Assembly (NCBI GenBank): GCA_907163375.1
Contig: CAJQUW010005246.1
Coordinates: 60,846 to 124,845, forward strand
From: Prostheceraeus crozeri
Lineage: Eukaryota; Platyhelminthes; Polycladida; Euryleptidae
DNA: 64,000 nt
Direction of reading: 5' to 3'
The notes below the pieces were generated by a model. It was not told the origin of the DNA. It was given only the letters and a program-made list of their open reading frames with translations, and did not search any database. Positions 35,387 through 47,231 of this stretch are shown here, piece by piece; within the stretch, counting starts at the first letter, position 1; each line of letters begins with the position of its first letter. The position numbers and the translations under genes are program-made.

Positions 35387-35491
35387 GTGAGTATATCATT
35401 CATTCGACTGCTGTCATCATAGCTCAGTGTTGACGGGCTCTGCCTTACGATTCTATGGTTGCGAGGTCGACTCTGCATGTTAATAAGGGGA

Positions 35492-35618
35492 AGTAGCTGG
35501 ACCGTCCAAGCCTCCAGCGTGAGGACCAAGTCAGCTGCACCGTCCAAGTCTAGTGGTGGGAGCAGTGGCCCAATCATCTGCACATTCCAAGCCTCCAGTC
35601 TGCGGAACAGTGACCCAG
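35492..35618 (+). repeat. Triplicated about 42-bp motif resembling the SINE-A tail
   Basis: Three diverged units of the type agctgcaccgtccaag + cctccagt + gggagcagtgaccca lie head to tail. Each resembles the SINE-A tail, tcagcaccgtccaag + cccccagta + ggggagtagtgacgt. They lie just downstream of the linker exon, inside the intron. The relationship to the SINE is inferred from this word-level similarity. Confidence 0.5.
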
Positions 35619-37055
35619 TCAAAATCTCGGTGACAGATGGCGCTCAGCTGATGCCTCAGGTCCTTTTGGGTGCAGCAGTTGCTATTTCACATAACCTAGT
35701 AGCCCTAGAATCTTTATCAGGAATTGTTACATGGGTTCATGTCATGTTATTCGTCTCGACAGCCGGCTTTGTGCTTTCGGTTTGGCTCACGTGTTGCACT
35801 TTAAGGTTGGAAATGTCGGTTACCAGTGACACAATTTCCATCTGCTGCCTTTCCAAGATTGCGGCAATATTCAAACGTGGTTGATAAGGAGATAATAGTA
35901 GAATGCTGTGAGTCCCTTTAATCTGGTGCTAATTTTGACGGTTGGAATAATGATATCTGTCTCTCGTGCAATCACATCGTCTAGCATGAAACAATAGATT
36001 CAAATCCTTTCAAGTCTTATTCGATCAGAGGAAGTATTTCGGATAAAAATGGAATGCCTATCATTTGGCCTTTTCTTGAGCAATTTTTTGAATCATCAAG
36101 CAATCCTTCTGTGTTCTAACATTACCAATTGCACGAATGAAGATGGAGGAAGATGTTAAGAAGAGAACAGGTGACATATTGCCATAGCTGTAGAAGTGAG
36201 GGATTTCAGCGATGCGGAGATGGTTGAACCTATTTCATCCGGTTCGTCCTTGAGTCCCATTTAAAAGCCATGATTCTTATTTTTTCTTTGGTTAGTCTTT
36301 CTAATGTTCAAATCTTATAATTTTTAGCTGACAGGAGCATCAAAGTTTTGATCTTTGTTTAAAAATTCTATTTGGAATTTCTTATTAAAATGTCAATTTC
36401 TTACAAAATTAAGCATATCAATCACTTTATTACTTCTGGACCATTGGTAAAGTGCGAGTAAAGTTGTGGTTGTCATGGTCATTCGTCCACAAATGCATCT
36501 GCGTAATTTCTGCATGAATACTAGCAATATCATGCAAACGCTACTCATGCTAGATTTATGAGTAATACTGTCGGTTTTGTGCAACAGATAGTGGATCTCA
36601 AATATAAAATGGGCAGATTATCTTGTCTTACAGGAATCTGATGCAGTGTAGTTGCTGTAGTTTGCAATCCATCTTGCACAATGTTCACATCGAGTGTAAT
36701 AGAGGCATATGTTCTCATTGCTAACCGCGGTTAAATAGAGATACGTGCGTATTTATCTTTTTTCAGCCTTGTTTTTGTTTCATTAACATTAAAATAATGT
36801 TTTAATAAAAAAAATGCATGTTCTTCGAATCCGATTTACAATATTGAAAGAAAAGTACAAGGCGAACTTTCGTGCCGTTGCAGGCACACGTCGTTCAGTT
36901 TTGGACTGACGACCATCCAACTATGATGCTAGCTGGATGATGCAAAATATTATTTTGATGAATGAAAAATTTTTCTAATTGATAAGTAGACCAACTTACA
37001 TATAAATGGATGCCTGATGATAATTCGCTCGATTAGTAGGTAAATACCTCTCACG

Positions 37056-37191
37056 CCACCATGGGGCTGTCAGAGAGCCCTGAAACACCCAAATCAGCCA
37101 TCATGGGGCTGTCAGAGAGCCCTGAAGCACCCGAATCAGTCGTCATGAGGCTGTGAGAGAGCCCTGAAACACCCGAATCAACCACCATGTG
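37056..37191. repeat. 42-bp minisatellite, about 3.2 copies
   Basis: Three 42-bp units containing catggggctgtcagagagcc and acccgaatcag, plus a partial fourth. Because 42 is divisible by three, the minus strand reads as a 14-residue repeat (DSGASGLSDSPMMA) within a 72-codon frame. No flanking evidence supports that this is translated. Confidence 0.8.
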
Positions 37192-39362
37192 TCTGGCTTC
37201 GCCTCTTTGCTCTTGAAAATGAATTTGAAGTGGAAATGAGAATGAACTCCCAGTCGCTGAGCAATGCACGATTGACTAAAGATTGAAATGACAGCAGTGT
37301 CTCTCATGTGAATACATTGAAACCTACGTCCCTCAAGACTGCAACGATGAAAGTTTTAGGAGTGGATCTCATCACAGCAAGTGTTTTGCTAGCCCTCAAG
37401 AGACTTGAAAGTGTTTTCTCTCCGCAGACGCAGCAATGAACCGCGCCGATGAGAAGGTACATTTTGTCTGATTTAAAATCAACGAATATGGATCTACATC
37501 GACAGATTTGAATTCCTTTATCTTCACAGCGGGTGTCAGACGAAAGATGTGAAACTTCAAACGAGAACCCTACTTATCAAATTTCTAGACAAGGAATTGC
37601 AATGAAGGGAAGAAAGAGAAAATAATTTGACGCACGATTGACTGAGAAAATTTCTTCTCTCAACACTTCTCAAATGACATACGCCACGTACAATTTTCGC
37701 GATACCAGAAATAATGTCATTCAGGGATCCTTTTACTAATGAAAGTTAATTCTGCGAAGAAATCAAATTAAAGCTTTTTCAGGAAAGACCCTTCGATAAA
37801 TCAGGTTTCCAACATGTTCTGATTGACCTTTTACACAAGAAGCGCACAGGTGCAGTTGTCCAAGTTTAGAAATTAGGGACGAAAAACCTGAGAATCCTCG
37901 CAATGTATTTCGGCTAGTAATCGTCAGAGAAATGTTCAATAGTATCAGAAAAAAACAAAAATGTTCTTTCTAGAGGAGTTGCTTGATGTCACGAAACTAA
38001 TCAAAGGATTTGTGCGATTATATTCATCACGTCTTTCATGGCTATTTGTAGCTCAGAGAAACTGCGCGCAATACCTACAGGACATTAACCCAAAATAACT
38101 GATCTGCTACTGTATCCATCAATGATGATTAACATTGTGTAGAAATTAAATTAAATCACTGCATGGTTAGAAAATTGGAAGAATCCAGTTAGCAGAAGAA
38201 AATAGAATTAAAACAACTGCCCTAATGGAAAATCGTGTAATGAATTAGTTTGCTTAAGTCCAGAGCGTATAAAAATAAATTACATATAGTACTTAAAACA
38301 TAGAGATCCATGCCCTAGTACAGAGTAGGATGCGTAACACCATGGATATCTAAATAACTATGAGTGAATTATAGATATCTAGACGTCCATGGTAATGCTT
38401 ACAACGGCTAGTCGATCCAACTTTTAAGGGGACTGGAATAAATCAAAATTAGAGAGCTCTACATGAAACATGACGAGAAACTAGCCAGAAATTACACATG
38501 ATGAAAATCAAGTTACTAATTGCCACTATCAGAACAATATATAGCATTATAATTACATAGATATATTTTGATTATTTACCTCCAGCCTAGCTACTTTTAC
38601 AGTTGATAACGAAGCTAGAATTCATGCTTTTAAGGTTGAAAAGTTTTCTAATTAGCGTGCAGTCGATCACCTTGCCTTGATGTGTTAATGAATGTCTGCT
38701 AGCTCGCCCATTGAGGGCAAATCATTTTGTCAAACGCTGCTACTACGATCGAATGCATGTTTTGATAGTTATCATTCCTTTGATGCACTACGGGAGCTAG
38801 AGCTCTCTGGATGATGAAAGGAGCCTTTTGGAAAAAGCTTCTCCTTATCGCTACAGCAATTTTTTGTAGTTTGGTGAAGAATAAAATACTGCATTCGAGC
38901 CAGCATTCCATTATTTGAGCTATTATCATTCGTTGCGGAGCTAGAGCGCCTCTTTGGATGATAAATAGAACTTTTCTATTCGTTGTTTGAGTCATTACTA
39001 TGAGGACTGAGATAGGCCAAATGCATTGTATTCCTTTGCAAAATTATGCTAGGAATGCTGTCTGTTTGGCAGAACTTCTTTCCGTCTATTTGCGAAATTT
39101 GACAAAACTGAGAGCCATTCTCTATTTCACAAAAATCTTTCCTAAAAGTCATGTCATTCTAAGAAGCATGAAAAATTAGAATAACCATCTCGCTGATGTA
39201 CTGACCTTCCATTAAAATTGTGAGGATGGAATAACATAATTTGCATACCATTTTTTTGATGTAGCGCATCAGTTGAATGAATAAGCTTTTGTAATGAAGG
39301 TTAGTTAGATACCCAAAAAATTAAATATGTTGTTTATCCGCTTCGGTTTGCTGGAAGTTTGA

Positions 39363-39925
39363 TTAATTCGAAATCGCCGGCACACCGAGGAACCTATTAA
39401 GTGGGCAAAAAGGAATTCCTAATGCCTTACAGAGATAGGAAAAAAAGTCGTGCGACCCTTGCACATCAATGTGAGTTCAAGCAAAGTGCTTCGATTGCCA
39501 AAATTCCTTCACATTCGAAGAATTCAGATCATTGCGCACAAGCTTTCTCCATAATGTTGGCCCTTCCGATCATTATTAAAAAAAGTAGCAGGCGTACGAA
39601 AATTAGTTCACTTGATGGTTTTACATCCTCTCCTCGGCATTTCTCACTGTATAGTGCATACACTAAATCGAATGCTAGCTAGAAGATGTGTGGTTTGGTG
39701 TGTGCGAAGTGATATCACAGCACGTACGCATCTCTCACTGGCTCTGGTGTCCTCGGCTGACAGCTTATTGTTTGCCATTTCCAATAGCAATCGATACACG
39801 AATTATCCATTCCAGAAGGAACAAGTTGTCTAATTCTGTGATGTGCCATTTTGATATTAAGGCTACATATAACTCTTCCTTTCTAGGAAACCGAAGCGCG
39901 CGCAGATGAATCTAATTCTGTGTAG
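39363..39925 (+). repeat. Dispersed repeat D, copy 1
   Basis: About 560 bp starting ttaattcgaaatcgccggc and ending near ctaattctgtg. It is closely similar, in the opposite orientation, to the end of the window (63455-64000). A frame of 93 codons starting MGKKEFLMPYRDRKK is shared at protein level with the other copy, then diverges. No known protein was recognised, so this is a transposable element of unknown class; part of it may derive from a coding region. Confidence 0.8.
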
Positions 39926-40504
39926 ATACATAGGTCCGTATATTCGTATTCAATTAGGATACCATCTGCTTTTGTTCATCTATCTTGAATTAAGCAAAAT
40001 CTTCAATTTTGTGTCCATCAACCGACTATATGCAGCTTGAAACGTGACACATCCGAGTCATAGTGCTACTTTGTAAGTGTATGCTTTCTAGCTCTAAAAG
40101 TTTGAATTTCAGTGCTCCATGTGAAATTTACCACAGTATTGTGACTGTCACATTTCACAATGGAAAGATATTTGACGAATAGTTGTGAGCATCAAGATAC
40201 TAACTTTATGGGACCCGCGTTTAAACTATATGAACTATATCATATCAAACAATCAAATAAAATATAATACTTAGAATTAATTGTAAACTATATTTAAACT
40301 TCATGGGACCCGACTATGAGAAATATCCGTGCGCGGATGTAATTATTGATCTCATCTGATAAAGTGGATCATAGCACATCATGAATGACATATTTTGGTC
40401 ATATATTATAGAGCTAATTAACCAAAGTAGACCATACGACATTCGGTTAATGCGTTCTATAATGACCTCAAATTATTCATTATCTGATTCATAGCTTATT
40501 ACAT

Positions 40505-42200
40505 GGAAGAGCCAATTTCAATGTCCATCCAGAACATGGAACGCGGAAGTGAACAGAGGAGCCAATTTCAATAACCAACCAGAACAAAGAGTGCGGAAAT
40601 GAACGGAAGAGCCAGTTTCAATGTCCATCCAGAACATGGAACGCGGAAGTGAACAGAGGAGCCAATTTCAATATCCAACCAGAACAAAGAGTGCGGAAAT
40701 GAACGGAAGAGCCAATTTCAATATCCAACCAGAACAAAGAGTGCGGAAATGAACGGAAGAGCCAATTTCAATATCCAACCAGAACATGGAACGCGGAAGT
40801 GAACAGAGGAGCCAATTTCAATATCCAACCAGAACAAAGAGTGCGGAAATGAACGGAAGAGCCAATTTCAATGTCCATCCAGAACATGGAACGCGGAAGT
40901 GAACAGAGGAGCCAATTTCAATAACCAACCAGAACAAAGAGTGCGGAAATGAACGGAAGAGCCAATTTCAATATCCAACCAGAACATGGAACGCGGAAAT
41001 GAACGGAAGAGCCAATTTCAATATCCAACCAGAACAAAGAGTGCGGAAATGAACGGAAGAGCCAATTTCAATATCCAACCAGAACAAAGAGTGCGGAAAT
41101 GAACGGAAGAGCCAATTTCAATATCCAACCAGAACATGGAACGCGGAAATGAACGGAAGAGCCAATTTCAATATCCAACCAGAACAAAGAGCGCGGAAAT
41201 GAACGGAAGAGCCAGTTTCAATATCCAACCAGAACAAAGAGTGCGGAAATGAACGGAAGAGCCAATTTCAATATCCAACCAGAACAAAGAGTGCGGAAAT
41301 GAACGGAAGAGCCAATTTCAATATTCAACCAGAACATGGAACGCGGAAATGAACGGAAGAGCCAATTTCAATATCCAACCAGAACAAAGAGCGCGGAAAT
41401 GAACGGAAGAGCCAATTTCAATATCCAACCAGAACAAAGAGTGCGGAAATGAACGGAAGAGCCAATTTCAATATCCAACCAGAACAAAGAGTGCGGAAAT
41501 GAACGGAAGAGCCAATTTCAATATCCAACCAGAACAAAGAGTGCGGAAATGAACGGAAGAGCCAATTTCAATATCCAACCAGAACAAAGAGTGCGGAAAT
41601 GAACGGAAGAGCCAATTTCAATATCCAACCAGAACAAAGAGTGCGGAAATGAACGGAAGAGCCAATTTCAATATCCAACCAGAACAAAGAGCGCGGAAAT
41701 GAACGGAAGAGCCAATTTCAATATCCAACCAGAACAAAGAGTGCGGAAATGAACGGAAGAGCCAATTTCAATATCCAACCAGAACAAAGAGTGCGGAAAT
41801 GAACGGAAGAGCCAATTTCAATATCCAACCAGAACAAAGAGCGCGGAAATGAACGGAAGAGCCAATTTCAATATCCAACCAGAACAAAGAGTGCGGAAAT
41901 GAACGGAAGAGCCAATTTCAATATCCAACCAGAACATGGAACGCGGAAATGAACGGAAGAGCCAATTTCAATATCCAACCAGAACAAAGAGCGCGGAAAT
42001 GAACGGAAGAGCCAATTTCAATATCCAACCAGAACAAAGAGTGCGGAAATGAACGGAAGAGCCAATTTCAATATCCAACCAGAACAAAGAGTGCGGAAAT
42101 GAACGGAAGAGCCAATTTCAATATTCAACCAGAACAAAGAGTGCGGAAATGAACGGAAGATTCAATTTCAATATCCAACTAGAACATAGAGTCCGTGAAA
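40505..42200. repeat. 50-bp satellite-like tandem array, 33 full units
   Basis: Perfectly registered 50-bp units run from 40511 to 42160 (gccaatttca...gaacggaaga), followed by a degenerate partial unit. Two main unit types occur: one with agaacaaagagtgcgg and one with agaacatggaacgcgg. The second type is at units 1, 3, 6, 8, 10, 13, 17 and 29 counted from 40511. A gcgcgg variant is at units 14, 18, 24, 27 and 30. The left end is heterogeneous; the right half is nearly homogeneous. The array lies inside the RAF intron between the linker and kinase exons. Confidence 0.97.
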
Positions 42201-42949
42201 TTTCATTCTATGAGCAGTAACTTGTTCTATTAATTATTGATTTTGATGCTTCAGAGGCTAACGTAAAGCCTGAGTGTTTGATGGACAAATCTTCCATTGA
42301 CCTACAGTCTTGTGGACATGAAAGTCTTGTGAGAGAACAAGTCAATCAGATCCTTCATGTTTAACAAAAATGAATTATTTACAGTGTAAGACGCATCATG
42401 TCAATATGAGTTGGACGGTTTCCATGACAATGTTGCTGAAATGAGATTGAATGTAGAGGAAATCCATCCCGTTTAAAGTTATTTTACCATCTCCCGTGAT
42501 GCTACAGTTGGTTGGACGTCAACTTGATCGTCTGATAGAAGGCTAATATTTGATAGATTCTGGAAGAATTATTTGCCGGAGTGCATCCCGCTGTTGGTTG
42601 ATGGTTTATTTCAAAAAATATTTGCAGAATCATTCGACCAAATAAATAATGTTGAGTTGGCACAACACTTGAAGTTCATCCACGTCAATGAAATAGATAT
42701 GAGGAGAGAGAATTAGAATCATTTTTCCAAAATGTCAGATATGAGGAGTTTTGATAAATTTTTGTAAGTTCTTGACATCTCTCAGGACAATGTTTGAACT
42801 TAAATGCGAAATTCAACTAATTGGTGGCACTTCCCACAACTGCTTTAACTCATTGACAGTTATAGCACCCGACGATGTTTTGGTTCCTATAGCATCTATT
42901 AGTACTGTAGTTTTGACGTCATCCTGTAGTATTTTAGGTTTAGTTGTAC
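42201..42949. other. RAF intron, no feature seen
   Basis: AT-rich sequence between the 50-bp array and SINE-A copy 3. It holds nothing recognisable. Confidence 0.55.
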
Positions 42950-42965
42950 ATTTAAGCATAGAGTT

Positions 42966-43163
42966 CCGTGGCACAGTGGTTGCGTACTTGGACTAGCGAT
43001 CTCATGGTCCAGAGGTCGAACCCGGAAAGTGTCATTGGAAGTCGGCAGGAAGGGCATCCGGACTACAAAGCACCACAACGCTCCAAACAAAGTCTGACTC
43101 AAGTCAGCACCGTCCAAGGCCCCAGTAGGGGTAAAAAGTGACGTAAAATCCGTAAAAAAAAAA
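42966..43163 (+). mobile_element. SINE-A copy 3, with 16-bp target duplication
   Basis: It begins ccgtggcacagtggttgcg, keeps the B-box-like ggtcgaaccc and body motifs, and ends in an A-rich tail. The 16 bp atttaagcatagagtt occur exactly at 42950-42965 and 43164-43179. This is a textbook target-site duplication from retrotransposition by a LINE-type enzyme, and it fixes both ends of the SINE. Confidence 0.95.
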
Positions 43164-43194
43164 ATTTAAGCATAGAGTTACTTTTCGAGCTATG

Positions 43195-43290
43195 TCTATA
43201 CTTCTATGAATCCTGCCAGCCGCGCTCTTTTGCATGACAATTTGATCTATCGTATATTTAATTTCATTCGGTAGTTGCATTTACGACGTG
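43195..43290 (+). mobile_element. SINE-B, 5'-truncated copy
   Basis: The stretch aatcctgccagcc + gcgctcttttgcatg.caatttgat...ttcattc.gt.gtt matches the downstream part of the SINE-B copy at 43426. It starts within the B box, so the tRNA-like head is missing, as expected for a truncated copy or an internal duplication. Confidence 0.65.
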
Positions 43291-43425
43291 GTTTAAGATT
43301 GGTGGACAATCGATTCTCACTACTTACCTAAAACTCGACAGTCACAATTGTGACGAGATATCTGTTCATTGATCATAATTGGTGGCTAGGGTCTGATTCT
43401 GCCAATTGACACAGTCGCATGTACC

Positions 43426-43560
43426 AGGCTCGTGGCTCAGTTGGTAGAGCACAGGTCTAGTTATCATGGGGTCGTAGGTTCGAATCCTGCCAGCCACACA
43501 TCTTTTGCATGGCAATTTGATTTATCGTTTGTTTCATTTCATTCTGTTGTTAATTCCATC
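43426..43560 (+). mobile_element. SINE-B, copy with tRNA-like head
   Basis: A pol III A box (TGGCTCAGTTGGTAGAGC, 43433-43450) and a B box (GGTTCGAATCC, 43477-43487) lie at tRNA spacing. The anticodon stem does not pair (cag...tcatg) and the acceptor ends do not match well, so this is not a working tRNA gene. The sequence continues past the tRNA part into a unique tail shared with 43195-43290. Variable-loop and T-arm sequence (ggggtcgtaggttcgaatcc) are most like tRNA-Lys. Confidence 0.7.
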
Positions 43561-43973
43561 GATGCCATCATGGTCTATACAGTATCCGATAGCATTATAG
43601 TTCCAGATTTATGCTATAGCATCATAATTCATATAGTATTCTTCTACACTTCCTTCAGTATTCTGTTTCCTACAGTTTCCTTTATTATTGTAACTCATGT
43701 AGTGTGTTATTCTATAGTATCAAAGTTTGACAGTCGAGACATTCCCTTCCGTTATGCCAATACGTGAAAGGTGTTGAAAAACAGCATGAAGGCAGTGGAA
43801 TGTGGCATTTTTTCAAACCGCTTGCAATAAAGTGATAGCGGGGAAAACGGAATGACATTAACAGTTCCATCTGAAGTAAAATGAATGACCAAAATTATCC
43901 CGTATATGGTTAAACATGATATTTCATGCTTATTTGGCTGAGGCTTTTGCAGTAAATATGAATGGATTTCTAT

Positions 43974-44091
43974 CACAATGTAATATTGCAGTTCAGATAT
44001 CTGAACCGCAATATGTTATAATGCTGAGGGCCGACAGGCTCGAAGTCATAGCTTATTGCGGTTCTGTCATCTGAATTGCAATATCATTGTG
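43974..44091. mobile_element. 118-bp palindromic MITE-like element
   Basis: The ends CACAATG...CATTGTG continue inward as inverted repeats (atattgcagttcagat versus atctgaattgcaatat). Inside the left arm is a nearly perfect 32-bp palindrome, attgcagttcagatatctg followed by aaccgcaat. The transposon superfamily cannot be told because no clear target duplication was identified. Confidence 0.65.
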
Positions 44092-45454
44092 TTAAGGTTA
44101 TCTATGTTTAAACAGGTATGAAATTTTGTAATAATGTTATATAATATATTATATAATGTTTTAACATGTGTAATATGCTAAACAGGCATATTGCGGTTCA
44201 ATATTTTAACATGGGAAGATGTGCGAACTTAAACACAGGGTCTCTAGTGTCAGTGACCTAGCAAGCTGAATACATAAGAGTTTTGAAAATAAGTTTCCTC
44301 AACATAGATTTTTGACATGAAAAGTTTGACATGTATTAGACATGTATTAATTTTCTTACTAATCTCCGAAGGTCAATTAGTGCACGTATATAAGAATCCT
44401 TGTTTTTCTGTTGAAGTTCGTGACATAGAATCCCTCATAAATCAACAGGATATCCTTGGAAAGCATGAAAATTGTAAGCAGAAGTATCAATCCCTGAGTC
44501 TGACTTGCAATATTGCGACCTCTGTGAGAAAGCATCATCTGTCAACACGCAGAGATAGTAATTCATTGAAATGAACATTCTGAGATGTTCCCATGCCTTG
44601 CGGATAATCTTCCCAACTTTCTCAGTCAAACTATTTTCATTCTCACAAACTTCTCAATGAATTCGCTTCAAGATTAGTCAATTCCGTTGCGTTTCTATAT
44701 TTAGAAAGATTCAACCGTAATTTTTTGTCATCGATGAAATGCTGGATTTTGACTTGTCAATGGTGAGAACGTGGGGGCATTCACAGCATTAATTTTCTGA
44801 ACGTTTGAAGATTGGTCCTGATAGAAGTTCTCTGGAGGAAAACTGTAGTGTTCTAGGAAACGTACAAATGTTCTTTGGCTCATTTACAATGTTCACTTGA
44901 AATTTGATTTCATTGGTGAGTTAGCTCTCATTCGAAAGAAGTCTCTGTATTGCATTAAATCTTCGAACTGCTTTGGCAAGTGGAGAAATGGGAATAGCCG
45001 AAGACGTTTCACACTTTAGCATCATATACAATTGAGACAGGGATTCCAGCTGGATGTGTTGATGAGAAGTGCTTCCAGGGCCTTGGAGAATCGAATTCAA
45101 TGCCTCTGACAATGTATTTCTGGAACATTCACTAAAAGCGTCATCACTCCGAGTGAAAGACAATCATTTTCGACACACCAGCAATGCGTGCACAAAGAAA
45201 CATGATTTATTTGATTCTTTGTTTCGGTATTCATATCATTTGATCAGACTCCGCATCCTTGCTATAAAGTTCAATACAAGGAACATGAGCACAATTGCAT
45301 GAAGAAAGGAAACTCATCAGCACCTGGATATAGATATTGAATGCATGCTCTTCTGCAGCAGAAGTCGTGGAATCACAGGTATCATGGCGATCTCAAATGC
45401 TTGTCAATGGATATCCATTTTCGTGTATGGATATGTGGATGGAGCGATGTGTTA
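44092..45454. other. RAF intron, no gene seen
   Basis: AT-rich. A short ttatataat run lies near 44135-44160. No repeat family or coding sequence was recognised. Confidence 0.5.
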
Positions 45455-45622
45455 GTGAAATGACTTCATAACACACAGGTCACTGGCCGGTGTCCGAAGC
45501 TGACGGTTTATTGTTTGAGAACAGACTGTGTGTGCCATTTCATTATAGCGATCAAGATGCTGCTTTTTCATTCTAGGAAGCGAAGACAAGAGAGAGCTGT
45601 CTAACTCTGCAGGAATAATACT
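45455..45622 (+). repeat. Dispersed repeat D, copy 3 (diverged, partial)
   Basis: The order cactgg.c.ggtgtcc...gctgac.g.ttattgtttg...ccattt...agcgatc...ctgtctaactctg parallels copy 1 at about 39735-39840, with a 17-bp insertion after ttattgtttg. It is much more diverged than copies 1 and 2. Confidence 0.5.
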
Positions 45623-45950
45623 CACTACTAGACGTATTCTGCGGGAAGAATATGATTGTTAGCGCATAACATTGTTTTTCGTGTTTAAAATGTTTTTTTC
45701 CAAGAATACCGCATTATGCTCCTATTATTCCACATGCCAATGTGTCTGGAATGAAGTGGAACACAATGTAAATCATTTATTTTGTTTTGAATTCAAATAA
45801 TTCATTAAAGTCAGTTCGCATGCCTTAGAGGGCAGTATACAAAATGTGATGTACTGCACCTCTGATACTATACAAGTAATGTTTCTAGGAAGTAGTAATT
45901 TTCCGTTCTCTAAGTTGTGAATTTACTTCAGTATGTCATCACAACATGTG

Positions 45951-46134
45951 GTCTCCGTGGCACAGTGGTTAAGTGCTTGGCCTAGCGATCTTTCGGTCCA
46001 GAGGTCGAGCCCCGAAGGTGTCATTGGAAGTCGTCAAGAAGGGCATCCGAACTAAGAGATCACAACGCTCCAGATTAAAGTCTGACAGTGTCAGCACCGT
46101 CCAAGCCCCCAATGAGGGGAGTAGTGACGTTAAA
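45951..46134 (+). mobile_element. SINE-A copy 4
   Basis: This is one of the best-preserved copies: GTCTCCGTGGCACAGTGG at the start, ggtcgagccccgaag B-box region, body motifs and tail ending gtagtgacgttaaa. A 7-bp catcaca before (45937-45943) and after (46136-46142) is a possible short target duplication. A 201-codon frame that starts inside it (45973-46578) is mostly chance read-through. Confidence 0.85.
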
Positions 46135-46640
46135 CCATCACATTCATTTTTCATCATGTCATATTTTGGCTGTCTAATCATCACCCACCATATGTTCTTA
46201 CTTCGTCGTTCTCACACGCAGTACGTGTTGATCACCCTCGTTGACCTTGAAATTAGTCGGTCAAGTGAGAGAGTCTGTCTTGCTAGAACCCGGTTGCAGG
46301 TTGCTGTTTTGAAGAAGTCGATCAATCTTAATGGGATACCATCTGGTAGCGAGATGTACACAGTGGTATACTGTGTCTACATTACATCACAACATCCGGA
46401 CAAGATGAACCCAATGTTAGGTATCTGGCACGTTATGAAAGCATACGAAGCAAAGTCGCAGACTCAGAACAACATGCATTGCTCTCACGTATTCTCTTTC
46501 TTTGTATGCTTCTTATTTCCGATCGAAGAGGAAAACTGTTTTCCTGATGAATGTGCTGATAATGTAACCTTTATGTGAAAATGTCTTCCCACATAAAGCT
46601 CTTATCAAAGTATGAGGTTATTGAGTACTCTGAAAAACTC

Positions 46641-46708
46641 TTCCGGAACCATAGAGGTAGAATATATCTTCCCTATAACAGGGAAGATATTCTACCTCTA
46701 TGTCCGGA
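46641..46708. repeat. 68-bp near-perfect hairpin
   Basis: The arms ttccgga...catagaggtagaata...tcttccc and their reverse complement flank the 7-nt loop tataaca. Only two 2-base bulges (ac, ta) in the left arm break the stem. It may be a foldback from template switching or a miniature element. An RNA precursor role is possible but unsupported. Confidence 0.75.
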
Positions 46709-47231
46709 ACACGTTTCCTCCCAATTAGTCACGATTCACTGAAAGAATGTTGACTGCACCCATATGAATGCCCTAACCACTGGACGAAATGTACTGAGCA
46801 GCTTGGCAGGAATTGCACAATAAAACTCATCACATCGCTTCCTTCTTGTACAACTTAAAGCGTCTCGTGTACACAAAGTTGATTGAAATGAAGTTTGTCA
46901 TGATTCTAATGACTGCAAATTCGTTTATTTCCATCACATTGGCCATCATTCAGAGAAATCGTCGTCTTAATGATGAAGCTGAGGAGTTGAGTAACGCAGT
47001 CACTTTCTTCATTCAATCTTTTCTAATGACTTTGTCTGCAATTAGTGTTCCGATGAGAATGAGGTTCACGTCATCTATTGATTTGAACACGAGGTAGGTG
47101 GGAATAGAAGTTTTATCGTCATTCATTCATTCATGCCTTTGTGAAGAAAACATTGAGAAGCTGCCGGCTGTGAAGGACAGACTGCCTGATCCCGCGGACA
47201 TTGAACATGTCGGTGAGACACCAATACAATC

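Larger units (their letters stand above)
35387..39362. other. RAF intron (start of the 18.6-kb intron)
   Basis: Contains the SINE-tail-like triplication (35492-35618), a 42-bp minisatellite (37056-37191), a short hairpin at 36889-36912 (gtcgttcagt / ggactgacgac) and a diverged direct duplication around 38760-38960 (gagctagag...tggatgat). No coding sequence was recognised. The 141-codon frame at 35459-35884 arises from the triplication and does not start with a recognisable domain. Confidence 0.5.

Noticed and set aside
40505-42200. 50-bp array as CRISPR or coding repeat
   Set aside because: No spacers; 50 is not a multiple of three; no long frame crosses it.
43426-43498. Functional tRNA gene
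   Set aside because: A and B boxes are good, but the anticodon stem and acceptor stem do not pair and the sequence is part of a longer repeated unit.
45973-46578. 201-codon open frame
   Set aside because: It starts inside SINE-A copy 4 and runs on by chance into intron; no domain recognised.
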